A DNA stretch of 64,000 bases, taken from the NCBI RefSeq assembly GCF_030269305.1, contig NZ_BSTC01000006.1, positions 124,001-188,000 of the forward strand. Direction: 5' to 3'. Positions 16,100-25,525 of this stretch are shown one piece after another (within the stretch, counting starts at the first letter, position 1; every line of letters starts with the position of its first letter). Made by a program: the position numbers and the translations under genes. This DNA comes from Kineosporia sp. NBRC 101731 (GTDB taxonomy: Bacteria > Actinomycetota > Actinomycetes > Actinomycetales > Kineosporiaceae). Under the pieces are notes generated by a model that worked only from the letters and a program-made list of their open reading frames with translations, was not told the origin of the DNA and searched no databases.

Positions 16100-17146
16100 A
16101 TGACTTTCTCGGTTCCCGCCTGGGCCGCGACCTCCGCGACGCAACCACTGGCCCCCTTCACCGTCGAGCGTCGCGACGTCGGCCCGAAAGATGTCCGGAT
16201 CGACATCAAGTTCGCCGGCATCTGCCACTCCGACATCCACACCGCGCGCAGTGAATGGGGTCCGTCGAACTACCCCGTGGTGGTCGGTCACGAAATCGCC
16301 GGGATCGTCGCAGAAGTCGGTTCCGAGGTGACCAAGTACGCCGTCGGCGACCGGGTCGGCGTCGGCTGCATGGTCGACTCGTGCGGCGAGTGCGAGAGCT
16401 GTGTCGCCGGTGACGAGCAGTACTGCCTGAAGGGCAACACCGGCACGTACAACAGCATCGACGCCGACGGAAACGTGACCCAGGGCGGTTACTCGCGGGA
16501 GATCGTCGTCACCGAGTCGTTCGTGCTGGGCATTCCCGAGGGCATCGAGCTCGACGTGGCCGCACCGCTGCTGTGTGCGGGCATCACCACCTACTCGCCG
16601 CTGCGGCACTGGAACGCGGGTCCCGGCAAGAAGGTCGCCGTGATCGGCCTGGGCGGACTCGGGCACATGGGCGTCAAGCTGGCGCACGCCATGGGCGCCG
16701 AGGTGACCGTGCTGTCGCAGTCGCTGAAGAAGCAGGAGGACGGCCTCAAACTGGGGGCCGACCACTACTACGCGACCAGCGACCCGGCCACGTTCGAGAA
16801 GCTCGCCGGTTCGTTCGACCTGATCATCAACACGGTCAGCGCGTCGATCGACATCAGCGCGCACCTGCGGCTGCTCAAGGTCGACGGCACCATGGTCAAC
16901 GTCGGTGCCCCCGAAGACCCGCTGCCGGTCAATGCTTTCGCGCTCATCGGCGGCCGTCGCTCGTGGGCCGGCTCAAGTATCGGTGGCATCCGCGAGACCC
17001 AGGAGATGCTCGACTTCTGCGCCGAGCACCACATCGGCTCGGAGATCGAGGTGATTGCGGCCGAGAAGATCAACGAGGCTTACGACCGCGTGCTCGCCTC
17101 CGACGTGCGCTACCGCTTCGTGATCGACACCTCGACGATCAACTGA
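16100..17146 (+). CDS. zinc-dependent NAD(P)H alcohol/aldehyde reductase (cinnamyl-ADH type)
   Basis: 348 residues. Catalytic zinc ligands are Cys in [15 protein letters not shown], the His-Glu pair in [15 protein letters not shown] and a later Cys in the '[15 protein letters not shown]' region. The structural zinc uses the four Cys of [20 protein letters not shown]. The Rossmann loop is [20 protein letters not shown]. This is the YahK/AdhC-like branch that reduces aldehydes with NADPH. It is monocistronic, ending at a strong hairpin at 17159. Confidence 0.9.
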   Translation: MTFSVPAWAATSATQPLAPFTVERRDVGPKDVRIDIKFAGICHSDIHTARSEWGPSNYPVVVGHEIAGIVAEVGSEVTKYAVGDRVGVGCMVDSCGECESCVAGDEQYCLKGNTGTYNSIDADGNVTQGGYSREIVVTESFVLGIPEGIELDVAAPLLCAGITTYSPLRHWNAGPGKKVAVIGLGGLGHMGVKLAHAMGAEVTVLSQSLKKQEDGLKLGADHYYATSDPATFEKLAGSFDLIINTVSASIDISAHLRLLKVDGTMVNVGAPEDPLPVNAFALIGGRRSWAGSSIGGIRETQEMLDFCAEHHIGSEIEVIAAEKINEAYDRVLASDVRYRFVIDTSTIN

Positions 17147-17158
17147 TCGAGAAACCCT

Positions 17159-17194
17159 GATGGAGGACGCCGGTGGCCACCGGCGTCCTCCATC
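17159..17194 (+). terminator. intrinsic-type hairpin after the zinc ADH gene
   Basis: A perfect palindrome with 17-bp arms (GATGGAGGACGCCGGTG and its complement) and almost no loop lies 13 bp past the ADH stop codon. No T-tract follows, as is common in high-GC actinobacteria. It also faces the convergent tetR gene. Confidence 0.75.
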
Positions 17195-17252
17195 GTCGTG
17201 GAGGTGGTCGTCCCGGACACCCGGTCAGGGCACCAGGTGACCAGCCGCGTCC

Positions 17253-17834
17253 TCAGTTCTGGTTCTGCATGAGACGCCAGATCAGCTCGATCGGCTGCGA
17301 CATCTCCTGGGTGCCGTCGAGCAGCCACTGCACCTGCATGCCGTCGGCCACCGCGATCAGGCTCTGCGCCGCCACGACCGGGTCGAGGTCGGCACGCACC
17401 GTGCCCTCGCGCTGGGCATCGCGGATGTGCGAGCCGATCAGCGAGCGGGCCAGGTCGTAGCGCTTCTCGAAATAGTCACGGGTGGGGTCGCTGTCGGCGG
17501 CGACGTCGAGCAGGTGCATGTAGAGCCGCACCAGGCCGGGAATGGTCGCGTTGCGCCGGACCGCCTGAACGAGTGAACCGACCGCGTCCTGCTCGCCACG
17601 GTAGTCGCGGGTATCGATCTGCTGCCGTTCACGCAGCACCGCCAGGAACAGGTCTTCCTTGCTGGGGAAGTAGTGCAGGAGCCCGGCCTGGCTGAGGTCG
17701 GCCCGGCGGGCGACCTCACGCATGGACGTGCCGTGATAGCCCAGATCGGCGAAGCACTGCAGGGCGATCACCAGGATCGCCTCGCGCCGGGCGGCGCCCT
17801 TCGGGTACCGGGTGCGGGCGGTTTGAGAGGTCAT
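17253..17834 (-). CDS. TetR-family transcriptional regulator
   Basis: 193 residues with the HTH in REAILVIALQCFADLGYHG and TSMREVARRADLSQAGLLHY, then 'FPSKEDLFLAVLRERQQIDT'. The C-terminal domain contains 'LDPVVAAQSLIAVADGMQVQ', a pattern of the BetI/AcrR-like group. Convergent with the zinc ADH gene. Ligand unknown. Confidence 0.85.
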   Translation of the reverse strand: MTSQTARTRYPKGAARREAILVIALQCFADLGYHGTSMREVARRADLSQAGLLHYFPSKEDLFLAVLRERQQIDTRDYRGEQDAVGSLVQAVRRNATIPGLVRLYMHLLDVAADSDPTRDYFEKRYDLARSLIGSHIRDAQREGTVRADLDPVVAAQSLIAVADGMQVQWLLDGTQEMSQPIELIWRLMQNQN

Positions 17835-17964
17835 GATCGTCTTTGGTCTCCTTCGGGCCCTTCAACTTTCTCACGGACGGCCGAGGGAGAGATGTGGCCC
17901 GGTCTCGACCGGACCCCGGCCGAGACCGGCACCGTGCACGTGGGTGTCGGCGCTGGAGGGCTGC

Positions 17965-18426
17965 TCACACGGCGGAGCGGCGGTCGAAGCGGTGTCTGGC
18001 CAGGCCGTGGGCCGTGGTGATCAGCGCCCGCACGTCGTCCCCGTCGTCCGGGTTCACCACGGCCAGCCAGCCCAGGAACGCGTAGGTGGGATGGGCCGTG
18101 ATGGTGGCCGGCGTGCCCGGTGCCGGTTCATTCTCGAGCGCCGGGCCTTTCGGGTCGCGGCCGAGGCGGGTGCGGAACTCGTCCACGCCCGCCGCGATGT
18201 TCACCCGGAAGGCGCCCGCGGCGTTCAGGCCGGCGGGCGGCTCGTCGGGATAGTCCTTCGTCACCACGGTGACGAACGGCTGGGCCCGGGGCAGGTCACC
18301 CTCGGGTGAGTAGTAGACGAAGACGTCACCCCAGGCGATCTGCGGGGATCCGTCCCCCGGGGCCGGACGCTGCACGTGCACGTCCCCGAGCGACTGGACG
18401 AAGGCGATGATCTCGTCGACGGTCAT
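17965..18426 (-). CDS. DUF6194 family protein
   Basis: 153 residues, starting MTVDEIIAFVQSLGDVHVQR, with the characteristic 'IAWGDVFVYYSPEGDLPRAQ', 'PFVTVVTKDYPDEP' and the ending 'ALITTAHGLARHRFDRRSAV'. Proteins of this family are soluble and resemble MmcQ/YjbR-type folds; no activity is known. It lies 57 bp after the VOC gene on the same strand, so the two may be cotranscribed. Confidence 0.7.
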   Translation of the reverse strand: MTVDEIIAFVQSLGDVHVQRPAPGDGSPQIAWGDVFVYYSPEGDLPRAQPFVTVVTKDYPDEPPAGLNAAGAFRVNIAAGVDEFRTRLGRDPKGPALENEPAPGTPATITAHPTYAFLGWLAVVNPDDGDDVRALITTAHGLARHRFDRRSAV

Positions 18427-18483
18427 CAGGGCAGCCTTTCACGGACCCGGCCGCGGCGCCCGACCGCTCGGCGCGTGGTCGCG

Positions 18484-18909
18484 TCACCAGCTCGGCGACG
18501 AACCGTCGGGACTGAGAAACTCCAGACGGTTGCCGAACGGGTCGGCCGTGTAGAAGCGCCGGTGACCGGGGAAAGCATCGTCCCATCGCACCTTGATGCC
18601 CTTGGCCCCCAGTGTCGCCGCGAGCGCGTCGAGATCGTCGACCAGGATTCCCGGATGGGCGCGGTGGGCCGGGGTGAAGTCCTTCTCGGCGCCGAGATGA
18701 ATCTCCAGGGCGTCGGCCCGCACCCAGAGACCGCCCCGCGCGGCTAGTTCCGGTGGCTTGGAGATCTCCCGCATCCCGAGGACGTCCACCCAGAAGGCCC
18801 GGGCGGTGTCCTCCGAGCCCACCGGGATGGCCAGCTGCACGTGGTGCAGCGAAAAACCCAGTCCGGTGGGGCGATCGGGGCCGTAGCCCGGGTCCGACGT
18901 CGGCATCAT
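18484..18909 (-). CDS. VOC (glyoxalase/bleomycin-resistance fold) protein
   Basis: 141 residues forming one vicinal-oxygen-chelate module pair: FSLHHVQLAIPVGSEDTARA, 'FWVDVLGMREISKPPELA', 'AHPGILVDDLDALAATLGAK', and 'FYTADPFGNRLEFLSPDGSS'. The metal-site His and Glu are present in HHVQLAI and NRLEF. Members include dioxygenases, isomerases and drug-binding proteins; the substrate cannot be read from sequence. Confidence 0.85.
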   Translation of the reverse strand: MMPTSDPGYGPDRPTGLGFSLHHVQLAIPVGSEDTARAFWVDVLGMREISKPPELAARGGLWVRADALEIHLGAEKDFTPAHRAHPGILVDDLDALAATLGAKGIKVRWDDAFPGHRRFYTADPFGNRLEFLSPDGSSPSW

Positions 18910-18937
18910 GCGGGAATCCTACGGCTGTCCTCCCGAT

Positions 18938-19017
18938 GTTCGTGATCAGGCAGAGGTCTCCCGGGACGTGGGGGTACCTCCCGGCCGAAGGCTGGGGGCG
19001 CATGATCAAGAACGAGG
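18938..19017. repeat. diverged copy of the GTGATCA inverted-repeat family
   Basis: It begins GTTCGTGATCAGGCAGAGGT and ends CATGATCAAGAACGAGG; the ends are imperfect inverted copies of each other, with GC-rich internal self-complementary tracts. It occupies most of the 139-bp spacer between divergent VOC and HAD genes. Confidence 0.6.
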
Positions 19018-19048
19018 AATGGGGTGGCCGCTGTTAGCGTCTCCTTCC

Positions 19049-19747
19049 GTGCAACAGAACCTTCTTCACCAGGCCGTTCTCTTCGACTGTGACGGTGTGC
19101 TCGTCGACTCCGAGCAGATCACCAACGGCGTGCTGCGGCTGATGCTGAACGAACTCGGCTGGCCGATCGGCGCGACCGAGTGCTTCGAGCGGTTCGTCGG
19201 GCGTTCGCTGAAGGACGAGTTCGGGGTCATCGAGCAGCACACCGGCGTGAAGGTCGGCCTGGAGTGGCTCGGCGAGTTCCGCCGTCGTCGTGACGTGTCC
19301 CTGGCCGAGAGCCTGGAGGAGATCCCGGGGGCCGGGGCCGCCGCCCGGGCCCTGTCGGCCGCGTTCGGGGGCCGGGTCGCCTGCGCCAGCGGGGCCGACC
19401 GGGCCAAGGTCGAGATGCAGCTGAAGCGGGTCGGCCTGCTCGACGTCTTCGCCGGAAAGGTGTTCAGCGGCGAGGAGATGCCCCGCAGCAAGCCCGCGCC
19501 CGACGTCTACCTGGCTGCCGCCACGGCTCTGGGCGTCGACCCGGCCCGCACCGCCGTGATCGAGGACACCATCAGCGGCACCACCGCCGGGGTCGCGGCC
19601 GGAGCGACGGTCTACGGTTACTGCCCTCCGGACAGCCCGGCGCACAGCCGTCCCGAGCACCTGCTCGGTGCCGGTGCCGCCCACATCTTCACCAGCATGG
19701 ATGAACTGCCCGGGTTGCTCGGTCCGGCTGGCACAATGCCCGGGTGA
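19049..19747 (+). CDS. HAD-superfamily phosphatase (beta-phosphoglucomutase-like)
   Basis: GTG at 19049 gives 232 residues. HAD motif I is [16 protein letters not shown] (nucleophile and acid/base Asp), motif II the Ser of [19 protein letters not shown], motif III the Lys in '[19 protein letters not shown]' and motif IV the acidic '[19 protein letters not shown]'. The cap domain is of subclass I. The gene overlaps def by 4 bp (GTGA), so they are cotranscribed. Substrate may be a sugar phosphate or phosphoglycolate. Confidence 0.88.
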   Translation: MQQNLLHQAVLFDCDGVLVDSEQITNGVLRLMLNELGWPIGATECFERFVGRSLKDEFGVIEQHTGVKVGLEWLGEFRRRRDVSLAESLEEIPGAGAAARALSAAFGGRVACASGADRAKVEMQLKRVGLLDVFAGKVFSGEEMPRSKPAPDVYLAAATALGVDPARTAVIEDTISGTTAGVAAGATVYGYCPPDSPAHSRPEHLLGAGAAHIFTSMDELPGLLGPAGTMPG

Positions 19748-20358
19748 GCGAGAACGTTGAGCTGGACCCGGCCGTCGCGGCCTGGATGAAACGCGCCGGC
19801 CTGCCCCGGGGCACGGTGCACAAGGTGACCATGCGGGGTAACCCGGTGCTGCACCGGCCCTGCGAGCAGGTCACCGAGTTCGGTGACGAGCTGCGCCAGC
19901 TGGTGGCCGACATGTTCGTCAGCATGGAGGCCGCGAACGGCGTCGGGCTGGCCGCGAACCAGATCGGCGCCGGTACCCGGGTGTTCGTCTACCACTGCCC
20001 GGACGGGAACGACGACCTCCAGATCGGGGCCGTCGTCAACCCGGTGCTGGTGCCCGTGCCCGGCATGTCCCTGACCCCGCCGGTCGAGGACGAGGAGGGT
20101 TGCCTGTCGGTGCCCAGCGAGTACGCGCCGCTGGCCCGCCCGGGGGTGGCCGAGGTCGAGGGGCAGGACATCGACGGCAAGCCGCTGCGGGTGCGGGGCG
20201 ACGGGGTACTCGCACGTTGCCTGCAGCACGAGACCGACCACCTGAACGGCCTGCTCTACGTCGACCGGCTCTCCGGGGCCGAACTCAGCCGGGTGCTGGA
20301 CGGTCTCGAGAAACGCGTGAAGAAGGGCGAGCTGCCGGCCTGGTCCGAAGGGGCCTGA
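19744..20358 (+). CDS. def: peptide deformylase
   Basis: 204 residues. All three conserved motifs are intact: [10 protein letters not shown] (motif 1), EEGCLSVP with the metal-binding Cys (motif 2) and QHETDHLNG, whose HExxH supplies two metal His and the catalytic Glu (motif 3). The enzyme removes the formyl group from nascent proteins. Actinomycetes often carry several def genes; this one is coupled to a HAD phosphatase gene and not to fmt, so it may be a secondary copy. Confidence 0.93.
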   Translation: MSENVELDPAVAAWMKRAGLPRGTVHKVTMRGNPVLHRPCEQVTEFGDELRQLVADMFVSMEAANGVGLAANQIGAGTRVFVYHCPDGNDDLQIGAVVNPVLVPVPGMSLTPPVEDEEGCLSVPSEYAPLARPGVAEVEGQDIDGKPLRVRGDGVLARCLQHETDHLNGLLYVDRLSGAELSRVLDGLEKRVKKGELPAWSEGA

Positions 20359-20397
20359 CCGGCAACCCGCCCTGCGGCGCTGGGTACCTCGGCCGGA

Positions 20398-21921
20398 TCA
20401 GTCGGACGAGGTGCTCAGCGACCAGCCGTAGAAGTTGCCGTTCAGGTAACCCGTCGGGTACTTGAGGGCGGCGACCAGCTGGCCGTTCACCCGGATGCCG
20501 CCCTTCAACGGCTGCACGAGGCCGGCGTCCGGCACCGCCCCGATGTCCTCGTAGGGCACTCCGACCAGCAGCCGGTCGGAGTAGTCCTCGTCGAGGCCGT
20601 CCATCCCCCGGGTGATGCCCAGCACCGAGCCGACCTGGTCACCGGTCTCGGCGGCCCCGGCCAGGCCGGAACCCTGCCGCACCACCTTCGATGCGCAGGC
20701 GCCGAGCCGGGTCTCGTTGACCAGGGTGATCGAGCCGGCGTCCTTCCGGCTGCCGACGTCCTCACCGGGCGAACCGATCGCCAGGTCGGTCTCCTCCTGG
20801 CAGATCAGGGCGGCGCCCGCCACGACCTCGGCGCCGAACTGGTCACCGGCCTCGGCGCCACCCGGCACACCGGCGGTGTTCTGGGTGACGAACCGCTGCG
20901 GGGTGAACACGTCCGCCTTCTGCACCAGGGTCTGCACCGCCCCGGCGTTGTTGCGCCCAGCCACGTCCTCGCCCGGCACCCCGATCGCCGCCACGTTGCC
21001 CCGGGACGATACCGATGCGCCGAAACGGTCTCCGGCGGTGGCGGTTCCCGCGACACCGGGTGAGTTCTGCGACCAGCTGTACGACGAGATCGGGTTCCCG
21101 GCGGCGTTCACCCGCAGGTGCCACACCGAACCGGAGTCCTTCGCCGTGCCGACGTTCTCCTCGGGAACGCCGACGAGTGCCCCGAGCCCGTTGTCGACCG
21201 AGGAGAGCACCGAGCCGAACCGGTCCCCGGCCTCCGCCGCGCCGGGAACCCCGGCCGAGTTCTGGCTGCGCACCTCGCGAGCGGTCACCGTGACCCGCCC
21301 GCCGCTGCCGCCGGGCGTGATCGTGTACCGGTAGACCTCACCGGCACTCTTCTTCCCGCCGACCGTGGCCTCGGGCGCTCCCACGTACAGGTCGTGGTCG
21401 TTGCCCCGGGCCTGCTGCAGCGCGAGCGCGGCCCCGAACCGGTCGAACCCCGCGGCCGTGGTCGGGATGACGAACGCCGTCGACGTGTCGATGCCCTTCG
21501 GGCTGCCGAAGACGATGTGGACCTGGCCGCTGTAGCGGTGGGGCGTGCCGCCACCCTCTCCCGGAGCACCGACCACCAGGTCGGCACAACCGTCATCGTC
21601 CAGGTCGCCGACCGCGATGGCCGTTCCCACCTGGTCGTTGTCGTCCTGGTCGCCGCCGAGGGCGCTCGAGGTGAGGCGCTGCCAGGGCGTGCTCGTGCCG
21701 CGCACGTCAACGGCTCCCGAACCCTCGCCGACGTTCGGCACGCCGATCAGGACGTCCGAGGAGCCGTCGCCGTCGACGTCTCCCCAGGAGAACGCCCGGT
21801 CTTCCTCGCCGCAGGTGATGGGGGCGGCGAAGGCGGCGGGAGCCGCCGCGGCCGTGCCGATCGCCAGCGCGGCGGTGAGGCCGGCGATCCCCAGTGGTCG
21901 AAATCCAGTCTTCCGTGACAT
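20398..21921 (-). CDS. secreted FG-GAP repeat protein
   Basis: 507 residues. A signal peptide (LGIAGLTAALAIGTAAAAPA, cleaved near AFA-AP) is followed by a 7-bladed integrin-alpha-like propeller. Blades carry Ca-binding DxDxDG loops such as FSWGDVDGDGSSDVLIGVP and VGDLDDDGCADLVVGAPGEG, and repeated 'AGDRFG'/'AGDQFG' turns. No catalytic domain or membrane anchor is present. Such proteins are common in Streptomyces-like genomes; their ligands are unknown. Repeated 'NSAGVPGAAEAGDRFG' units make the C-terminal blades nearly identical. Confidence 0.85.
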   Translation of the reverse strand: MSRKTGFRPLGIAGLTAALAIGTAAAAPAAFAAPITCGEEDRAFSWGDVDGDGSSDVLIGVPNVGEGSGAVDVRGTSTPWQRLTSSALGGDQDDNDQVGTAIAVGDLDDDGCADLVVGAPGEGGGTPHRYSGQVHIVFGSPKGIDTSTAFVIPTTAAGFDRFGAALALQQARGNDHDLYVGAPEATVGGKKSAGEVYRYTITPGGSGGRVTVTAREVRSQNSAGVPGAAEAGDRFGSVLSSVDNGLGALVGVPEENVGTAKDSGSVWHLRVNAAGNPISSYSWSQNSPGVAGTATAGDRFGASVSSRGNVAAIGVPGEDVAGRNNAGAVQTLVQKADVFTPQRFVTQNTAGVPGGAEAGDQFGAEVVAGAALICQEETDLAIGSPGEDVGSRKDAGSITLVNETRLGACASKVVRQGSGLAGAAETGDQVGSVLGITRGMDGLDEDYSDRLLVGVPYEDIGAVPDAGLVQPLKGGIRVNGQLVAALKYPTGYLNGNFYGWSLSTSSD

Positions 21922-22010
21922 GTCCGAAGCATGGCCCGGCGGTGAACGCGCTGTGGCCGGAATCGGGAAATCCGGTCCACCTCAACCCCGGATCCCCTTC
22001 CTCGGAGCGG

Positions 22011-22757
22011 ATGCGGAATGCTGTTGCGATGCTGTCCATCTCCGGCACCGGGCTGGTGGTCGCGCTCGTCGTCGCGGCCGGTTCGGTCTGCCAGGTGCTC
22101 TCCGGCGTCGGCTTCGCCCTCGTCGTGTCGCCGTTGGTGATCGTGACGCTCGGTCATGATCCGGGGGTGCGCACCGTGCTGATCCTGTCGGTGGTGCTGA
22201 ACCTCGCCGTGTTGCTCCGGATGCCGGGTCAGGTCCGGCCGAAAGACGCCCTTCTCCTGCTGATTCCGGCCGCGCTCGCGATCCCGCTGATGATCGCGGT
22301 GAAGGGACAGCTCAGCGGCCCGGCGCTCAATGTCGTGGCGGGCCTGGCGATCCTGGCCGCCACCGCCGTGACCGCGGCGGGGCGGCGCCTGCCCTTCTTC
22401 GATGGCCGCTCCGGCCCGGTCGTCGCCGGTGGTCTCAGCGGGTCACTCAACGTGCTCGCGGGGGCGGCGGGGCCGCCGGTGGCGCTGTTCGCGGCGGCGC
22501 GGCGCTGGCCTCCCGCACAGACCAGCGCCACCCTCCAGGCCTACTCCCTGCCTCTCAACCTGCTCACCCTGATCGCCCTGGGCCTGCCCGGTACCGCCGA
22601 CCTGGGCGAGATGGCCTGGTCGGCAGTGGGTCTGGGGGTGGGTACAGCTGCGTCCCTGCCGTTCGTGCACCGGGTCCCGCCGGCCGTGGTGCGATGGATC
22701 ACCCTGATCATCGCGGCGACCGGCGGGACCATGCTGCTGGTGACGGCTCTCAGCTGA
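22011..22757 (+). CDS. TSUP (TauE/SafE) family membrane permease
   Basis: The ATG at 22011 follows GGAGCGG and gives 248 residues with about seven hydrophobic helices (for example LVVALVVAAGSVCQVLSGVG and ALLLLIPAALAIPLMIAVKG). The repeated 'SGSLNVLAGAAGPPVALFAA' loop is characteristic of the anion exporters of sulfite, sulfonates or carboxylates. An unusual stretch of 12 Ala-Ala pairs marks helix ends. It is an isolated gene, substrate unknown. Confidence 0.8.
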   Translation: MRNAVAMLSISGTGLVVALVVAAGSVCQVLSGVGFALVVSPLVIVTLGHDPGVRTVLILSVVLNLAVLLRMPGQVRPKDALLLLIPAALAIPLMIAVKGQLSGPALNVVAGLAILAATAVTAAGRRLPFFDGRSGPVVAGGLSGSLNVLAGAAGPPVALFAAARRWPPAQTSATLQAYSLPLNLLTLIALGLPGTADLGEMAWSAVGLGVGTAASLPFVHRVPPAVVRWITLIIAATGGTMLLVTALS

Positions 22758-22778
22758 CCGCTCTCACCCGAACCGGTT

Positions 22779-25076
22779 TCACCGCAGGCTCTTCGCCGCT
22801 GCCACCAGATGGGCCAGCGATGCCTTCACCTCCGTCTCGTCGCGGGTCTTGAGGCCGCAGTCCGGGTTCACCCACAGGCGGCCGGCCGGCACGTGATCCA
22901 GCGCCCGGAGCAGCAACCCGGTGATCTCCTCACGGCCGGGCACCCGCGGCGAGTGGATGTCGTACACCCCCGGCCCGACCCCCGAGGGGTAGCCGGCGCC
23001 GGACAGGTCCGCGGCGATCGACATGTGCGACCGGGCGGCTTCCACGCTGATCACGTCGGTGTCGAGATCCATCACGGCCGCGAGGATCTCGCCGAACTCG
23101 GCGTAGCACATGTGGGTGTGCACCTGGGTGTCGTCGCGCACCCCGCCCGTCGCCAGCCGGAACGCCTCCGTGGCCCAGCGCAGGTAGTCGTCCCGCTCGG
23201 ACGCCCGCAAGGGCAGTCCTTCCCGCAGGGCCGGCTCGTCCACCTGGATCACGGCGGTGCCGGCGGCCTCCAGATCGGCGACCTCGTCGCGCAGGGCCAG
23301 GGCCACCTGCCGGGCGGTCTGCGCCGGGGGCAGGTCGTCGCGCACGAACGACCAGCGCAACATCGTCACCGGCCCGGTCAGCATGCCCTTCACCGGCCGG
23401 TCGGTGAGCGACTGGGCGTACGAGGTCCAGGCCACCGTCATCGGTTCCGGGCGCGAGACGTCACCCACGATCACCGGCGGACGCACGTAGCGGGTCCCGT
23501 ACGACTGCACCCACCCGTGCCGGGTGGACACGAAACCCGCCAGCTGCTCGGCGAAGTACTGCACCATGTCGTTGCGCTCGGGCTCACCGTGCACCAGCAC
23601 GTCCAGACCCAGCGTCTCCTGCAGGCGGATGACGTGCTCGACCTCGGCGCGCATCCGCTGCTCGTAGTCCGGGCGGGACAGTTCGCCGCGACGCCAGTTG
23701 GCCCGGGCCCGGCGCAGCGCCCGGGTCTGCGGGAACGAGCCGATCGTGGTGGTGGGCAGATCCGGCAGGTTCAGCCGTTCCGCCTGCCGGGCAGCCCGTT
23801 CCGGGTAAGGGTGGGCCCGTTGCGCGTCGGCGGCCGACACCTGCGCGGCGCGCTCGCGCACCCGGGGGTCGTTCGTCATCGCCGAGGCCCGGCGGTTCTC
23901 GAGAACCTGCTGGTTGCGGTCCAGCTCGTCCGCGATCGTCGCCGGGCCGGCCGTGATGCCGCGGGCCAGCAGCACCACTTCGTCGAGCTTCTGGCGGGCG
24001 AAGGCGAACCAGCTGCGGACGTCGGGCGCCAGATCGGTCTCGAGGCTCACGTCGAGGGGGACGTGCAGGAGGGAGCAGGACGACGAGACCACGATCTCGT
24101 CGGCCAGGCCGGACAGCGTGGTCAGCAGCCCGAGCTGCCGACGCAGGTCGGCGGCCCAGACGTTGCGGCCGTCCACCACCCCGGCCACCAGGCGCTTGCC
24201 GGGCAGGCCACCCACGGCGTCGAGTTCCCCGACGTTCGCGGCCCCCGGGCCGGTGAGATCCAGTGCGATCCCCTCGACCGGGGCGTCCCGCAGCAGCGGC
24301 ATCGCCTCTCGCACCACCCCGAAATAGGTAGCCAGCAGCAGCTTCGGCCGGTTCTCGAGGGTGCCGAGCCGGTCGATCGCGGTGGCGAGGGCGTCGAGCA
24401 CCGTCGGCGGCTGGTCCTGCGCCAGCACCGGCTCGTCCAGTTGCACCCACGAGACCCCCTCGGCCGCGAGCTCGGTGAGGGCCTGTTCGTAGACGGGCAG
24501 CAGCTCCTCGAGCAACGACATCGGGTCGAAGTCCGGGTCCACACCGGGTGCCGGCTTGGCCAGCCGCAGAAAGGTCACCGGTCCCACGAGTACCGGCCGG
24601 GCGTCCAGGCCCAGCGTGCGGGCCTGCTGGTACTCGCGGCGCGGCTTGCTCAGGTCGAGCGTGAAGGTGGTGTCGGGGCGCAGTTCCGGCACCAGGTAGT
24701 GGTAGTTCGTGTCGAACCACTTCGTCATCTCCAGCGGGGCCACGCCGGCCGTGCCCCGGGCCATCGCGAAGTAGCGCTCCAGGCCGTCGGTCACCGCCCG
24801 GTGCCGCTCCGGCACCGCCCCGACCAGGCAGATGGTGTCGAGCACCTGGTCGTAGAGCGAGAAGTCGTTGCAGGGGACGTCGGTCAGGCCGGCGGCCTGC
24901 AGGGTCTCGAAGACCTCCCGGCGCTGCGCCACCACGGTGCGCTCGAGGTTGTAGCCGCTCAGCTCACCGCGCCAGTAGGCCTCGATCGCCTTCTTCATCG
25001 CGCGGTTGCGGCCGATCCGGGGATGGCCGAGGACGGTGGCGGGCAGGGGGCCGCCCGGGAATCTCGTACGGGTCAC
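22779..25076 (-). CDS. metE: cobalamin-independent methionine synthase
   Basis: The GTG at 25076 is preceded by GAGGAGAG and gives 765 residues, the usual MetE length. The N-terminal homologous barrel starts PATVLGHPRIGRNRAMKKAI; the catalytic barrel includes the zinc ligands in VHTHMCYAEFGEI (His, Cys), ISVEAARSHM (Glu) and WVNPDCGLKTRD (Cys). It transfers the methyl group of 5-methyltetrahydropteroyl-triglutamate to homocysteine. The 5' leader carries a cobalamin riboswitch, so it should be shut down when vitamin B12 is abundant and the MetH route can be used. Confidence 0.96.
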   Translation of the reverse strand: MTRTRFPGGPLPATVLGHPRIGRNRAMKKAIEAYWRGELSGYNLERTVVAQRREVFETLQAAGLTDVPCNDFSLYDQVLDTICLVGAVPERHRAVTDGLERYFAMARGTAGVAPLEMTKWFDTNYHYLVPELRPDTTFTLDLSKPRREYQQARTLGLDARPVLVGPVTFLRLAKPAPGVDPDFDPMSLLEELLPVYEQALTELAAEGVSWVQLDEPVLAQDQPPTVLDALATAIDRLGTLENRPKLLLATYFGVVREAMPLLRDAPVEGIALDLTGPGAANVGELDAVGGLPGKRLVAGVVDGRNVWAADLRRQLGLLTTLSGLADEIVVSSSCSLLHVPLDVSLETDLAPDVRSWFAFARQKLDEVVLLARGITAGPATIADELDRNQQVLENRRASAMTNDPRVRERAAQVSAADAQRAHPYPERAARQAERLNLPDLPTTTIGSFPQTRALRRARANWRRGELSRPDYEQRMRAEVEHVIRLQETLGLDVLVHGEPERNDMVQYFAEQLAGFVSTRHGWVQSYGTRYVRPPVIVGDVSRPEPMTVAWTSYAQSLTDRPVKGMLTGPVTMLRWSFVRDDLPPAQTARQVALALRDEVADLEAAGTAVIQVDEPALREGLPLRASERDDYLRWATEAFRLATGGVRDDTQVHTHMCYAEFGEILAAVMDLDTDVISVEAARSHMSIAADLSGAGYPSGVGPGVYDIHSPRVPGREEITGLLLRALDHVPAGRLWVNPDCGLKTRDETEVKASLAHLVAAAKSLR

Positions 25077-25207
25077 GTGCTCTCTCCTCGCGAGCTCGGT
25101 CACGACCGATGGCTCTCCAGGCAGCACGGAGCGACACCCCTGATCGGGGTGGAGGTCCGCCGAAGCCCGCCCACGAGGCCCACCGGTCACCCGCGGGCCG
25201 ACGGCCC

Positions 25208-25412
25208 ACGGCGTCACTGGCAGGTCTTCGGACTCGCGGGCACACGCCTTCCGGCGTACCTACTGGCCGTCGCTTCCCGGACGCTCTCGCGCCCAGTGCT
25301 CATGACGGCGGTCGTTCCCGCTCACCGCTGCGGGGCAGTCCCGGAATCGCACCGGGTTCCCTCTTACGACGGCGTACCTGGCGGGCACGACGAACCAGCA
25401 ACCAGGCGACTA
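25208..25412 (-). ncRNA. cobalamin riboswitch upstream of metE
   Basis: On the minus strand the leader holds the conserved B12-aptamer core: 'GGGAACCCGGTGCGATTCC', 'GGGACTGCCCCGCAGCGG', then 'GTCCGAAGACCTGCCAGTGA' close to its 3' end. Between the aptamer and the metE start (25077-25207) are a GGGCC/GGCCC hairpin and a CACCCC-GGGGTG hairpin that could form the expression platform. Orientation and distance agree with control of metE. Confidence 0.92.
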
Positions 25413-25525
25413 TAGGCGGGCCGCAGGGTTCGGTGCCCACCCGCGTCCCTCCTTCTTGCCCTCCGGGCGGGAAGCAGAATGTACCCGCATGGCAACAAGG
25501 GGTGTGTAAGCCGTCAAAACGACTT

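Noticed and set aside
22809-25415. 868-codon open frame on the plus strand opposite metE
   Set aside because: It is antisense to an intact, motif-complete metE and is open only because of high GC third positions; composition is Arg/Gly/His-rich without any domain.
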